Positions 53,001 to 61,964 of a stretch of DNA of 64,000 nucleotides are shown here, in pieces (the stretch's first letter is position 1; every line of letters begins with the position of its first letter). The notes beneath the pieces were generated by a model. That model worked only from the letters and a program-made list of their open reading frames with translations. It was not told where the DNA came from and did not search any database. Both the position numbers and the translations under genes were made by a program. This stretch comes from a virus, in IMG/VR virus record IMGVR_UViG_3300012936_003490, positions 1-64,000 of that record. One strand, 5' to 3'.

Positions 53001-56000
53001 CATACCGTCATCTGAAATAGCAATGTCATGTCCAAATCCGCTTGTACTATCCGGTGCTTGAATTTCTTGGCTTCTCTCGTAGAATCCGTTATTCAATCTA
53101 TATACTACAATTTGGTTAGGTTTAGTATTATCATAAATTGCGCTGGCAATTAATACTTCGCCGTTTTTATTTTTATCAAATTGCTCACCAAAAGCAGATA
53201 ATAATTGTTGATCTAAAACAGTGCTTCCATCAGTACTATCGTTAACTACACTTGTGCCTGAATCGTTAGGAATATATCCTACATAATCTATTAAATCATC
53301 TGTGCTAGTCCAGTCATTAAAATCAAAAATGCCTGGCGCAAGATTAGTTTTTGCTGTATATAAAACACCAGTGCCGACTGCCGCTGGATTCTCTCTATAA
53401 ACAATATCACCTGTCAAATAGGTAATTGTTTCATCAAAAGATCCTTTGAATTTTTTATTTTTTGCGTATTCCCATGTATACGTAATACCATTCTCTTCGC
53501 CATTTTTTATAAAGTAAATTCTTCCAGGATTTGACTGCGTTTGTGTGCCTTTGGCATGTACAAATAATCTATACAAATTATTATTTTTTGTAAAGTTTAC
53601 GTCATTGCCTAATAAGAAATTACTTTGCTTTTCAGGTACAGTATATGAACCTATAGGGTCATATCTTCCTGGCGCTGATCTACTGTAAATATTGTACAAT
53701 CCTTCATTAGTAAGTCCACTAGGAGTACCAGTTACGTCTGTTGGAATTTTGTAAACACCTTCCCATTCATTATTTGAACTACTAGGTATATTTGCAGTTC
53801 TAGGAATACCTAAAACGTTTCCTTCTTGATACATCCAATATTCAATATCAATTAATTCTTCTTCAGCAGACAATGAAATATTTGCTGGTGCTTCAAACAC
53901 TAATAATTTACCTATGTCTCCTGGTGCATATCCCAAAGAAACTGATTGTATATCACCCATCACACGATCAACTTGGTAGGTTACGTCTGGATCTGACGGA
54001 GTGCCTATAAATTCAATTTGAGCATTTTGTCCGTATACGTTACCAACACTAAAATCACCAACAAGATTTTTTACAAAAATGGTTGCATCTAAAGAATTAC
54101 GTTGATAGAATATAACCGATGCTGTTGCACCTGTGTTAACATCTCTTACAGTATCTCCAACCCTAGGTTCAAATGGTTCTCCGTTTACATCAAATGCAGT
54201 AAATTGGAAATTAATATATCCATCCCACAAATCGTAAACTTGTCTTGAAGTATTTGTAACTGCTGTTGTCAATCCTATAGTAGTCAGATCTAAAAAGTTG
54301 CCAGTTGTGTATTGAGGTAATTGATTTACATACACACTTACAGTATCTCCAGGAGATAATGTGTCTGATAACGTTTTTGGTGCTCTCATAACGTATAGGT
54401 TGCTAGAGAATGTATCATTACTACCCCCTGCACCTGGAAGACCTCTATACGTAAGTGTTCTTATTATGCTATTTTGGACATTCAAACTACTGATGTCAGT
54501 TGTTGCAGTATCTAAACTATTAAAGTAGTATCTACCGGTAGGAGTGCTATCACTAATAACATCATAGTAAACAATGCCTAAACCTTTATCTAAATTTTGA
54601 GTCAAATCTGTAGGAGTATATGACGGTGTGTCAATGTACCAAAATCCTCCCCAAACATCGTTTGTGTCTACAGTATCTATAGGTGCTTGTTTTATAAAAG
54701 ATCCTATAAAGTCTCCGTCTGACCTAAAAATACTATCAGTAGTATTGAAAGATCCATTTACGTTGCTCATGTATAAAACTGCTTTTGCTCCTGATGATCC
54801 AACATAGTCAACAGTACCTGTAGCAGTTCCTGTTGATAATTGGTCTCCTACATTTGGGGTGTTCACAATCTCAGGTAAAAACAATACAACATCAACTTTC
54901 TTTTGTATGGTATGTTCTAAAGTTAAAAATGCGTCTGTTATAGGAGTATGATCGCCTCCAAATGGAGCTCTTGCTTCGAGTGCATTTAGATCTTGGTTTG
55001 CGTATGTCTTTGTATTCCAGGCAATTTTGATTTGATCATTAATACCACTACCTTCGTATTGTACTTTTGGAGCACGTATTAATATATGATCCGTTGCCAC
55101 ACCATTGAACGCATATTGATTTGATACCGTGTCAATTGAATAATTACCTACCAGAACAACAGGTATATTATAAGTACCAGTTGTTGCATTTTCTAGTCCT
55201 AGTTCAAATATGGTTTGAGTAACAGAATTAAAACTACTAAATTGAATGTTGTCTACAGCACCTGATATGTCAACTACTGCCCTCCATAACTGTCCGTCTT
55301 TTTGAACTATACTGCTTTTACTGTAATTTACAGTATCTACAAATGCTCCAGCATATTTTGTTTTAACATTACTTGCATTAGGAGAACCAATTACAGCATA
55401 AGCTCCATCAGGACTAATTGCAACACTTTTTCCAAATTTTTCGCCTGCATCTCCCCAACCACTTGGTTCTAATACTTGACTTAGTGTGTATGATAGTCTA
55501 TTTGTAGGCCTAAAGTAAACATATACTTTACCATCTCCTTGGTCCGGGGCACCTATCATCAGTGTTGTATTTCTGTCATCGGACGAAATTGATGTTCCAA
55601 AATTTATTTCAGTGCCGCTTTCAAGATTTGCTATACGCATTTGTTCTGAGAAGTTATTCTTATTCTTTAATACTCCCCATTCTTTATTATCATTAAGTTC
55701 GTCAATCCAAATTAAATCTTCGCCTACAAGATTATTCTGTGCAATACTATTTGCTTCATCTACATTAAGGGCTCTTACTTGTAAAAATTCTGTCAAGCTA
55801 CCTAGACATTTTTCAATATCATCTTCAATAGGAGCAGAAGTAGCAAGTGTTAGTATATTTCTTGAAATATCTAAAATTTTATAAAAGTCACTGAACGGAT
55901 ACTTATTTGTTACTACACCTTCAACAGTGCTGTCTTCAAATCCTTCTATTACATCATACACACTATGCATGCCAATTATTTGTCCTTTAGACAAGGTATT

Positions 56001-59000
56001 AGCATTTGTGTTCAAATGTATTTTAAATTGTGTTTCACCTTTTTCAATTTTTTCAACAGTGTATACTGAATCAACGTGTTTGTATACGTTCCAATTTTTA
56101 TCTTCGTTACCTACCCATATATAACTATTTTTATCTATATCTGAAAAATTAAAATCTAATATATTATCATAATTAGTTACTATACCTCTAACGTCTTGTT
56201 GATTGACATAACCTGCATTTTTTGTGTAAGAGTCAAAGACATATTTGCCTGGAAAAGGTGAATGATCATAATCTTTTGATTTTTGATATACTTCAAATGG
56301 TCTAATTCTATATATTAAATCAGTTTCTTCACCAGTAATAGTATTAACAAGTTCGACAGGTTGTGGTGTTAATTTAAATTTAGATTCATCTAACTTAAAG
56401 ATGACATCGTCAAATCCTTCACTTGCACCGTACTGGCCATCCTTGATTGCCCATTCTTCGTAAAATTCTAAACTGTCTTTGTCGTCACTTGCAAGTGCAT
56501 CAAATAATTTAGTCAATGCATTTTTAGATCCTTTATCTTGGATCATACCTTGATAAAACTTATATTGACTTACATCGTCATTTACAATATTTTCTAAGTA
56601 TTGACGTTTTTGATATCCTATTAAATGTTGAGCCAGGCGCTGTTGTTCAACATCAAAGTTATCTGAATCTAAATCATAAAAGTCTGCAAATTGATTTGTT
56701 TTATATTCAAAATTAGCAAATAATCCACCTTCGGGTTTTCCTGAAAGTATATTCCAGTCCTTGGCATCAAATATTTCAGTACCTGGTATCTTTACAGGAG
56801 CACTGTAATAAAATTCTTTGTTTTTAACAACAGTGCCAATGTCATAATCAGTGTAAGATTCCCAATCTCTTACATCTGCATCATCATATATAAAACCAGG
56901 AATATTTAAACTTCCATCCCATTCGGTGGTTCTATATCCTAAAACTTTTATACGTTCTTGTCTATAACCAGGTTGTTGATCAAAAATTACATCATTAAAC
57001 ACAGTATTGTTGTCAATAATCACCACATGCTCTTTTTGAACCAAAGGTAAACTTATATAGTAAACGCCATCTGCTGTGTTTTTTGGACGTAAAACAAACT
57101 CATTAGAATCTCTACCTAAACCTGTAAACTCCTCATTTAATTTTTGTCCATCTGCTTTGTATAATCCATATCCATAAAAGCCGTCAAATATGTTGTCTAC
57201 CATAGTATATTCTGAATTAAATCTTATTTCTTGTGCAGAAGGACTTAAAGTAATGACGCTTCCTTCTGCCCATTTTTGTGTTGTCCAGAATAAAAATTCG
57301 TTGACTGCATGACGCCAATTAAGAACTGTTTTTTGCTGGCCTTCAAAATAATTAAATGTAAATCCTTGTGTTTCTAAATATGCACCATAACCTAATAAGA
57401 AATCAACAACATCCTGTATTTCAGTATACAATGTTCCGTATTCTATTTCATCAGTAAAAGCACTGTTAAATTGCTTTCTTATAAAAGCAGATCGTCCACC
57501 AATTAATGGTAACGCTGGTAACTTACTAAATTTAGAGTCATCAAAACTTTCAGTGCTTTGATGTTGTGTTTTAGTTCTATAGTAAGCACCTTGATACTGA
57601 ACATTTTGTCCAGCAATATAAGTTTTACCGCTGTCCCATTCTACATAAGGTTCACTCACTCCACCTATGTTAATACTCGGATCAGTCTGACTTGGTACTG
57701 CTCTCAAATATTTGAATGTTGTAGAACTAGGACTGTATCCTTTTACAACATATCCATCTGTACGTCTTTCTACAATTACACCACTATAGTCTATAGTTTT
57801 TACAGGTGAACTTGTGTTTAGAAAGATCTTATAATTTTCGTCTGGTACAAATACGTTTCCTTCGTTTAAAGGAGTTCTGCTGTCTAATATTAATTTAAAT
57901 TTTTCTTTGTCGGTATAACCAGCTAATTTAAATCCTAATTGATTATCTATTGTCCTTAAATTATTTTTATATTCATTATAATTTTTTGCAACGTCACTTG
58001 CCATATAAGAGGCTACGTAATTCACAAGACCGCTTGTAAAAGTTTGTGTATCTTCTTCAATTGTACTAGGAAAAACAATGTCATTTAATGTAATTCTTTT
58101 ACTGGTTGGCTTATATACAATGCTACCTGCACTATTTCTAATTTGATTGATTCTATCAAAACCAGTACTAAACATCAAAGAAGGTTTATTTATTGTAAAT
58201 GATTTAATTAACGAGAACGGATAATCAGAACTATTTCTCCAAGCACTTTCTACCGGAGCTCCGTCTCCAAATCTAAAACTAAAATCTATAGTATCTGGTT
58301 GAAAGTTTTTTACAATACCTGCATCTAATGGCGGTAATAGGTGACCTGCACTGTCAACTGGTATATAATTAAGCAGGCCAGGACGTTTATAATTATTAAG
58401 TATTTGATATTTTTTGTTTGGTTCTCTGACAATACCGTTTTGAATGTCAGTCCACATTAAAAGATTATCTCTTGTATAGGGTGCTGACCCGTATTGATCA
58501 TCCCACCATTTAGGTTTAATTGTAAATCCTAAAATTTCCCAAGGATGTGTATGAGGCCTATCTGTGTCAAATAGTCGTATGTAAATTTGACGCCAAAAGC
58601 CAGGCATATCATTATTACTATCAAAATTTGAATTATTATAGTTAAACGTAAATCTATTGGTTCTTTCAAAGAAATTATGTAATGTATAATCTTGATTTAT
58701 AAATTTTGTCCACTCAATAAATCCACTCAACATAGATCTGTTAATATCTTTGATGGCTAAACCTGTTGATCTAAATTCGCCAGGCATAAAATTATGTATA
58801 TCGAACATATTTTTATCATAATTTACTTTTATATTATTGTAGATTCTTTTTTCTAATTCTAAAAGCAAATCATCTCTATAATCACCAAACGCTACAAATC
58901 TACTTCCGTCATGCCCTTGTATTATATTTTGCGCTGTTATATATGTGTCATCTAAATAGGCTTGTGGTTCATATTTTGGATACAGACCTAATTTTGTAGG

Positions 59001-61964
59001 TGTAGGTGGAATATAACTTCCGTTAGTTGTTTCGTATTCATAAATATCAATCCTATCATCAACTGCTTTGCTTGCAGTAATCACAGCAAACCCATCTTCA
59101 TTAAAAGTATAATCTTTACCATACACCAATTGAACATCATTATTATAAACATAAATTGCTTTTTTGCTTGGTTGGGAAATATCAAACACTGCTGACAATG
59201 CAAAGAATTGTTCATCACTATCAATTACAATATGTTCTATCTTTTTAAATGCGCCTAATCCTGCCATATCACTAAAGTAGAATGCACCGGTTTTTTGTTT
59301 GTCAATGTTTATGCTTCTTAAAATTTCATCAACTCTATCTCTTACAGAACCTTGAAATTCTGTTTCTTCTGCTTTTTGTAAAAATACACGTTTGAAACGA
59401 TTGTATTCTTTTCTTGCATAGTCAATACTTTTTATTATGTTTGAATCTTTATCTGTAATATGGTACAAACTTAAATTTAAAGGCGCACTATGCTGAAGGA
59501 ATCTTCTACCTTTTTCAGACAACGAACTTATATCGCGTAAATTACTTACTCCTGGATATATGCCTTCAAAGTTGTCTAGATTTTCTACAATAGTTGCGAC
59601 ATGATCATTAACTTCGCCTAATGTAAATTCAAATAGATTTTCATTTTTTGGATTACGTTCAAGGTTAGTTGGTAGTTCATAATACCCATTTTCATTTTTT
59701 GTTTTTTGAGACTTTGTTTTTATAATAATCACATCGCCTAAAGTCAAGTCATTAACAAATGTTATGATTGCATTATTATTCACATCATTACTAATAGTAA
59801 AATCTTTATTTTCCATTTGTAACTTATTGTTAAGATACACTCTGGTCCATAAATCAACTAATAAGCCACTTTGGTCATATACATCTATTGCAAAATTTGT
59901 TTGAGTATTGTCAAAAACGTATTGTCTTATTACAGGTTGATCACTATATGTGTCAACTTTTTTCCACCCACTTACAACCTCATAATCACTTAGACTTGAA
60001 AACTTGTGCAAAAATCCTATATCTGTGTTAAGGCTAATTAATTCGTTTTCAATAGTGTATGTCATAGAACCTTGTTGGATATCATAAGTAAACACAATAT
60101 CACCTACGTTATTGATACTCCTATAACTTAATGGGAATCCTAATTCAGTATCATTTGTACCTTGACCCATTTTATAACTGAAAATTTTGTTTCCGGTAAA
60201 ATTAGTTGCTTCATATTTTATGCTATCTGAATAACTTGTTCCTGTATCATCAAAAATGTCAAATAACGGTTGTTGGTTTCTTTGTGTTTTTTCTTGTGTT
60301 AAACTCCAAGAACCATTTTGATAATAAAACATTTTGCCTTTGAATTCGTTACCATTCAAAACAAGTAATACTTCGTTTTCTTGAGGTATTCCATCTGTAA
60401 CTTCTTTGAGTGTTATTTGATTTTGTACACCTCCACCTCTTGCAAATTTTATAATATCAACTTCAAAAATCCTACCCTTTACAAGTATATCTTTATCGGC
60501 GGTAAAAAGTATACGCATGCCTTTAACAATATCAATACCATCAATATTATAACCTATGCTACCTTCAATTGTGCTAAAGACATCTGTTGTAAAATTATCA
60601 ACTAGATCTACATCTAATTTTGATTTTGTGCCAAAGTTGTGCAATTTAATATTAGGTTCGAACTCAATTATAGGACGCTTTGCTCTCTGTTCCTGATCAA
60701 GTTCTACAGGTTGATTATTTTGAACTGCACTTTGAGTGATTACATCTTTATGAAACCATCTATTATACCTTGACCACAAATTGCCGTCTTGTGATGCACG
60801 ATTGATCACAATGTAATCTTTTTCTTTTGGAAAACCAATTGCTTTTCCGTAAGGCAACCTGTCAAAGCCGTTAGCATCAAATTCTACTTCTACGTCATCA
60901 GTAAACTCGGTAGGTACATTAAGCTCTGTCTCAGCAATGAGTTTAATTTTATCTCCTACTCCTTCTACATAAAACGCACCTTCTGCATACTTTGCAGGTT
61001 CAACTTCTCCTGTAAAATAAATTTTCATACCGTTTGATAGTTCAACGCCATTGCTTGCTTTATAGTTTTTCTTTCCGATAATTTCTTTTTCAACATCTAT
61101 AAATGTTGCTTCTGTAATATCTTTTACAACAATTGTGCCGCTGGCTTGTAAATCGTTTGATGCAGTGTAATATAACACGTCTGGCGTATCTGTTCCAAGT
61201 TGGAGTGTGCTAACTCCTTTTTCTAAACCTTGTACATCAACTCCTTCTAGCACAATTATACTAGAACTATCTAAATCAAATCCTTCATCTAATGTTCTTT
61301 TTGTTTTAATAGTAAAAGGAAGATTAGGGGTGTCGATATCAAATCGATATGTTATACCTCTATAAAGTGTTATTGTCGGATTGTTAGTTAAACCGTCTGG
61401 TGAGAAAATATAAGTGTTATTGTCTACATTGTCGCCAATACGAACAGTATACGTGCTTTCAACTTCTATCGTATTTCCAGGTAAACCAAAACTTTGAGGT
61501 CCATTAGGCAACCAATAATATTCTCTAAAATTAGTGATTTTATCCCAATCAATATGCGGATCCCAGGCATAGTATTCTTGCTGGTTGAACACACTGTGAT
61601 CCATAATGCCTTTGTTAAAATAATCTAACTGATTTACATAATCATTATAGTCTTTATAAAAAGTTATATTTCCTAAATTATCTTTGACTATTGATGCAGG
61701 TTCTAATTGATAATTTTCTCTAGATGGTGATACATCGTTAACATAATTATCACTAGCCGAAAATGCTTTTGCAGACTTTCTTCCTATGTAACCGTTTAAT
61801 TTTTCTACTACTCCTGGTTGTATAAGTTGGTCAACAGTAGAGGATAAAAACTTTTTATTTGCCGGTGTTCTAAAATATTTAGGAAGATGATTTTCACTTT
61901 TTCTTTTAGAGCTTCCATCGCTATTTGGAAGTGGCTGTTCTGCTTGATCATTAGTGTAAGCCAT
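47019..61964 (-). CDS. Giant virion structural protein (4981 residues)
   Basis: One open frame of 14.9 kb, nearly a quarter of the window. The N-terminal 200 residues (SRENYQLEPASIVKDN; WDPHIDWDKITNFREYYWLPNG) are of a kind shared with large baseplate-associated proteins of marine T4-like phages. FG-GAP/integrin-like repeats appear near residues 2150-2190 (EKFGKSVAISPDGAYAVIGS) and 2980-3010 (GFGHDIAISDDGMYIAIS). Two GYG-YxxxP modules stand near 3560 and 3925 (INQGYGYRYAPKITVSG; VDQGAGYTNPPQITLEG). Toward the end, ADGST-x-(R/Y/Q) modules recur several times. The gene is intact, so the length is not an assembly error. Its start overlaps the upstream stop. A long fibre, tape-like or baseplate-spanning protein is likely; the precise role is unknown. 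Confidence 0.8.
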   Translation of the reverse strand: MAYTNDQAEQPLPNSDGSSKRKSENHLPKYFRTPANKKFLSSTVDQLIQPGVVEKLNGYIGRKSAKAFSASDNYVNDVSPSRENYQLEPASIVKDNLGNITFYKDYNDYVNQLDYFNKGIMDHSVFNQQEYYAWDPHIDWDKITNFREYYWLPNGPQSFGLPGNTIEVESTYTVRIGDNVDNNTYIFSPDGLTNNPTITLYRGITYRFDIDTPNLPFTIKTKRTLDEGFDLDSSSIIVLEGVDVQGLEKGVSTLQLGTDTPDVLYYTASNDLQASGTIVVKDITEATFIDVEKEIIGKKNYKASNGVELSNGMKIYFTGEVEPAKYAEGAFYVEGVGDKIKLIAETELNVPTEFTDDVEVEFDANGFDRLPYGKAIGFPKEKDYIVINRASQDGNLWSRYNRWFHKDVITQSAVQNNQPVELDQEQRAKRPIIEFEPNIKLHNFGTKSKLDVDLVDNFTTDVFSTIEGSIGYNIDGIDIVKGMRILFTADKDILVKGRIFEVDIIKFARGGGVQNQITLKEVTDGIPQENEVLLVLNGNEFKGKMFYYQNGSWSLTQEKTQRNQQPLFDIFDDTGTSYSDSIKYEATNFTGNKIFSYKMGQGTNDTELGFPLSYRSINNVGDIVFTYDIQQGSMTYTIENELISLNTDIGFLHKFSSLSDYEVVSGWKKVDTYSDQPVIRQYVFDNTQTNFAIDVYDQSGLLVDLWTRVYLNNKLQMENKDFTISNDVNNNAIITFVNDLTLGDVIIIKTKSQKTKNENGYYELPTNLERNPKNENLFEFTLGEVNDHVATIVENLDNFEGIYPGVSNLRDISSLSEKGRRFLQHSAPLNLSLYHITDKDSNIIKSIDYARKEYNRFKRVFLQKAEETEFQGSVRDRVDEILRSINIDKQKTGAFYFSDMAGLGAFKKIEHIVIDSDEQFFALSAVFDISQPSKKAIYVYNNDVQLVYGKDYTFNEDGFAVITASKAVDDRIDIYEYETTNGSYIPPTPTKLGLYPKYEPQAYLDDTYITAQNIIQGHDGSRFVAFGDYRDDLLLELEKRIYNNIKVNYDKNMFDIHNFMPGEFRSTGLAIKDINRSMLSGFIEWTKFINQDYTLHNFFERTNRFTFNYNNSNFDSNNDMPGFWRQIYIRLFDTDRPHTHPWEILGFTIKPKWWDDQYGSAPYTRDNLLMWTDIQNGIVREPNKKYQILNNYKRPGLLNYIPVDSAGHLLPPLDAGIVKNFQPDTIDFSFRFGDGAPVESAWRNSSDYPFSLIKSFTINKPSLMFSTGFDRINQIRNSAGSIVYKPTSKRITLNDIVFPSTIEEDTQTFTSGLVNYVASYMASDVAKNYNEYKNNLRTIDNQLGFKLAGYTDKEKFKLILDSRTPLNEGNVFVPDENYKIFLNTSSPVKTIDYSGVIVERRTDGYVVKGYSPSSTTFKYLRAVPSQTDPSINIGGVSEPYVEWDSGKTYIAGQNVQYQGAYYRTKTQHQSTESFDDSKFSKLPALPLIGGRSAFIRKQFNSAFTDEIEYGTLYTEIQDVVDFLLGYGAYLETQGFTFNYFEGQQKTVLNWRHAVNEFLFWTTQKWAEGSVITLSPSAQEIRFNSEYTMVDNIFDGFYGYGLYKADGQKLNEEFTGLGRDSNEFVLRPKNTADGVYYISLPLVQKEHVVIIDNNTVFNDVIFDQQPGYRQERIKVLGYRTTEWDGSLNIPGFIYDDADVRDWESYTDYDIGTVVKNKEFYYSAPVKIPGTEIFDAKDWNILSGKPEGGLFANFEYKTNQFADFYDLDSDNFDVEQQRLAQHLIGYQKRQYLENIVNDDVSQYKFYQGMIQDKGSKNALTKLFDALASDDKDSLEFYEEWAIKDGQYGASEGFDDVIFKLDESKFKLTPQPVELVNTITGEETDLIYRIRPFEVYQKSKDYDHSPFPGKYVFDSYTKNAGYVNQQDVRGIVTNYDNILDFNFSDIDKNSYIWVGNEDKNWNVYKHVDSVYTVEKIEKGETQFKIHLNTNANTLSKGQIIGMHSVYDVIEGFEDSTVEGVVTNKYPFSDFYKILDISRNILTLATSAPIEDDIEKCLGSLTEFLQVRALNVDEANSIAQNNLVGEDLIWIDELNDNKEWGVLKNKNNFSEQMRIANLESGTEINFGTSISSDDRNTTLMIGAPDQGDGKVYVYFRPTNRLSYTLSQVLEPSGWGDAGEKFGKSVAISPDGAYAVIGSPNASNVKTKYAGAFVDTVNYSKSSIVQKDGQLWRAVVDISGAVDNIQFSSFNSVTQTIFELGLENATTGTYNIPVVLVGNYSIDTVSNQYAFNGVATDHILIRAPKVQYEGSGINDQIKIAWNTKTYANQDLNALEARAPFGGDHTPITDAFLTLEHTIQKKVDVVLFLPEIVNTPNVGDQLSTGTATGTVDYVGSSGAKAVLYMSNVNGSFNTTDSIFRSDGDFIGSFIKQAPIDTVDTNDVWGGFWYIDTPSYTPTDLTQNLDKGLGIVYYDVISDSTPTGRYYFNSLDTATTDISSLNVQNSIIRTLTYRGLPGAGGSNDTFSSNLYVMRAPKTLSDTLSPGDTVSVYVNQLPQYTTGNFLDLTTIGLTTAVTNTSRQVYDLWDGYINFQFTAFDVNGEPFEPRVGDTVRDVNTGATASVIFYQRNSLDATIFVKNLVGDFSVGNVYGQNAQIEFIGTPSDPDVTYQVDRVMGDIQSVSLGYAPGDIGKLLVFEAPANISLSAEEELIDIEYWMYQEGNVLGIPRTANIPSSSNNEWEGVYKIPTDVTGTPSGLTNEGLYNIYSRSAPGRYDPIGSYTVPEKQSNFLLGNDVNFTKNNNLYRLFVHAKGTQTQSNPGRIYFIKNGEENGITYTWEYAKNKKFKGSFDETITYLTGDIVYRENPAAVGTGVLYTAKTNLAPGIFDFNDWTSTDDLIDYVGYIPNDSGTSVVNDSTDGSTVLDQQLLSAFGEQFDKNKNGEVLIASAIYDNTKPNQIVVYRLNNGFYERSQEIQAPDSTSGFGHDIAISDDGMYIAISAPFNDDYKQDQGKVFIYSQVAGVFTLLQELRSPNDERAEKFGWRLQYSDNKLHITSRNADSIQKTTFDGTEAGNTIPQTVFDGSFTEFVEYQNDTGVIYVYEKTAQGMLYAQTIQIPDSDVNTFGRNIYANNNHLYVGLPNKIISGKEGQLIDFSMLENTDMWITHRKSNETVNIEKIKKVFLYDTENNELLTYLDYIDPIQGKVAGPAEQELTYKTYYDPAVYTASRDSRATRDTSASWGPERVGEVWWNLTNAKFYNPYQGTIEYATNNWNRVFQGNTIDIYEWVESDVVPSEWDAQADTEAGFNKGYSGQSLYGDNAYSTRKVYDEVAKTFKTNYYFWVTEKTIAPDLEFRNISIKEVREYIEDPFIKGHKFISFISPEKFVINNCDNLIKGTDVALNVQFWTIENQQQNIHNQYQIVSEGLETSQPNPDIVKKWFDSLIGYDAQGRIVPDPTLSEKEKYGTLYRPRQGWFKNKNEALKQFIERVNLVLKDNIIVDDKNISELNRKQPIPTTTSGLYDVEIATLSDIETIGTNLLQKPILQPIIENGKIIRVEVINQGYGYRYAPKITVSGTGSGAELQAVIDSQGKIIEVEILESGSNYSDSSIATARNFAVLVTNDETLQGKWSLYERLIEDKKWNRLQSQAFNTTLYWDYIDWYAKGYNESTDIDYLIDFSYELTALDNPIGSVVKIANIGTGGWLLIEKEFDFDTEDYSINYKTIGRQNGTVKFKNNLYDVTAGFTGYDSISFDTKIFDSEPTTELRIILEAIRDDLFVDELLVEFNKAFFAGIRYVFAEQTYVDWAFKTSFIKAKHNVGQLREDITFNNDNLPSYEAYVKEVKPFSTKIREYLSAYEGLDPTQTVTTDFDLPASYNEIAGKIIPQDVKVIQDTLVGTNTDLETYPNKNWLDNSTYNVVKVTPVDQGAGYTNPPQITLEGGGGSGTVLKSYIGTKGNVTGVDVLAPGSGYYSVPRVVVNGNILDGGRPATFSVQIGNSPVRGIKTTVKFDRTSGTYVYTNIDKTETFTASGSEFQFDLKWPIDLDITNVIVTKNNIELLSNEYTYENILDKDATYERYFGRIEFVEKPNKEETIVITYKISAELFHAPDRIEKLYNPQKGQLGKSLGQLMTGIDYGGVEVKSFGFEQSQGWDTDNYFESTWDTYDNTFEDEIFEFDGSTVEIQLNKPLEQGVEYHVYKNNVRLDDPNYDGSTVTTNPNAIMTSLIGDGITQTMFLDDFKVQTYDPLGNNTGAVIQVGDGDVLIIRKSTSDGTFLPNEQTYDSILQGGNLNYSTATGIASGDITIDGDGFVTPTTSAGPEEQIPGQVLDTVDIKVYEKPRGGASNIVSCVYETDGTTTNFAIGTTPIANINVFVKIDNIIVTNYTVDYSTNEIVFSTAPTANKILNIVTLDVSGAEILDIDTIIADGSTARFVTNVRYKDELQNIVSLNGNTIDNSFEESTIDKDGIAGNVVIRFAQPPVVGDVIRFAIFDADEDIKNYSEVNIQNIIADGSTTIYSLTQTPGTQQPGSYKTIVKAGNQILNAGYSLRISAIETKIEYEMETWQFPPGTLSAKKMQVYLNGNRLTSDQYSLTVGSKTLLRLRTDVDQKDGDNLDIFVMDTGEYRFGYFDPNNNDFIETPSQIHFDTTFAENTDIKIYQFTNHDYQDIQRIEYDVIDRITLTPGTDAYQKYLHLQNGLIKLNKPAVDAQYVWVTINGELLTPSVNYYVTDNKLYVKIESEINQNDVVQVIHFAAPLTRNRYGWSQFKDMMNKTAYKRISDEDNVTLAVDLHQYDQSITVINGDNLPAPEAGARIPAVIFIDKERIEYFVRNGNVISQFRRGTLGTGVADVYAKGTKVFDSGPDSVMPYKDETLTTILTADGTSTQYPLDFTPNNVNEFEVFVAGKRLRKNSISSYVFGGDPIAQDSPEGDETLAPEFTINGNDLVLSTPPILNTKIIVVRRQGKLWTDPGISLGDSDSNIAKFLRAATVDLPR

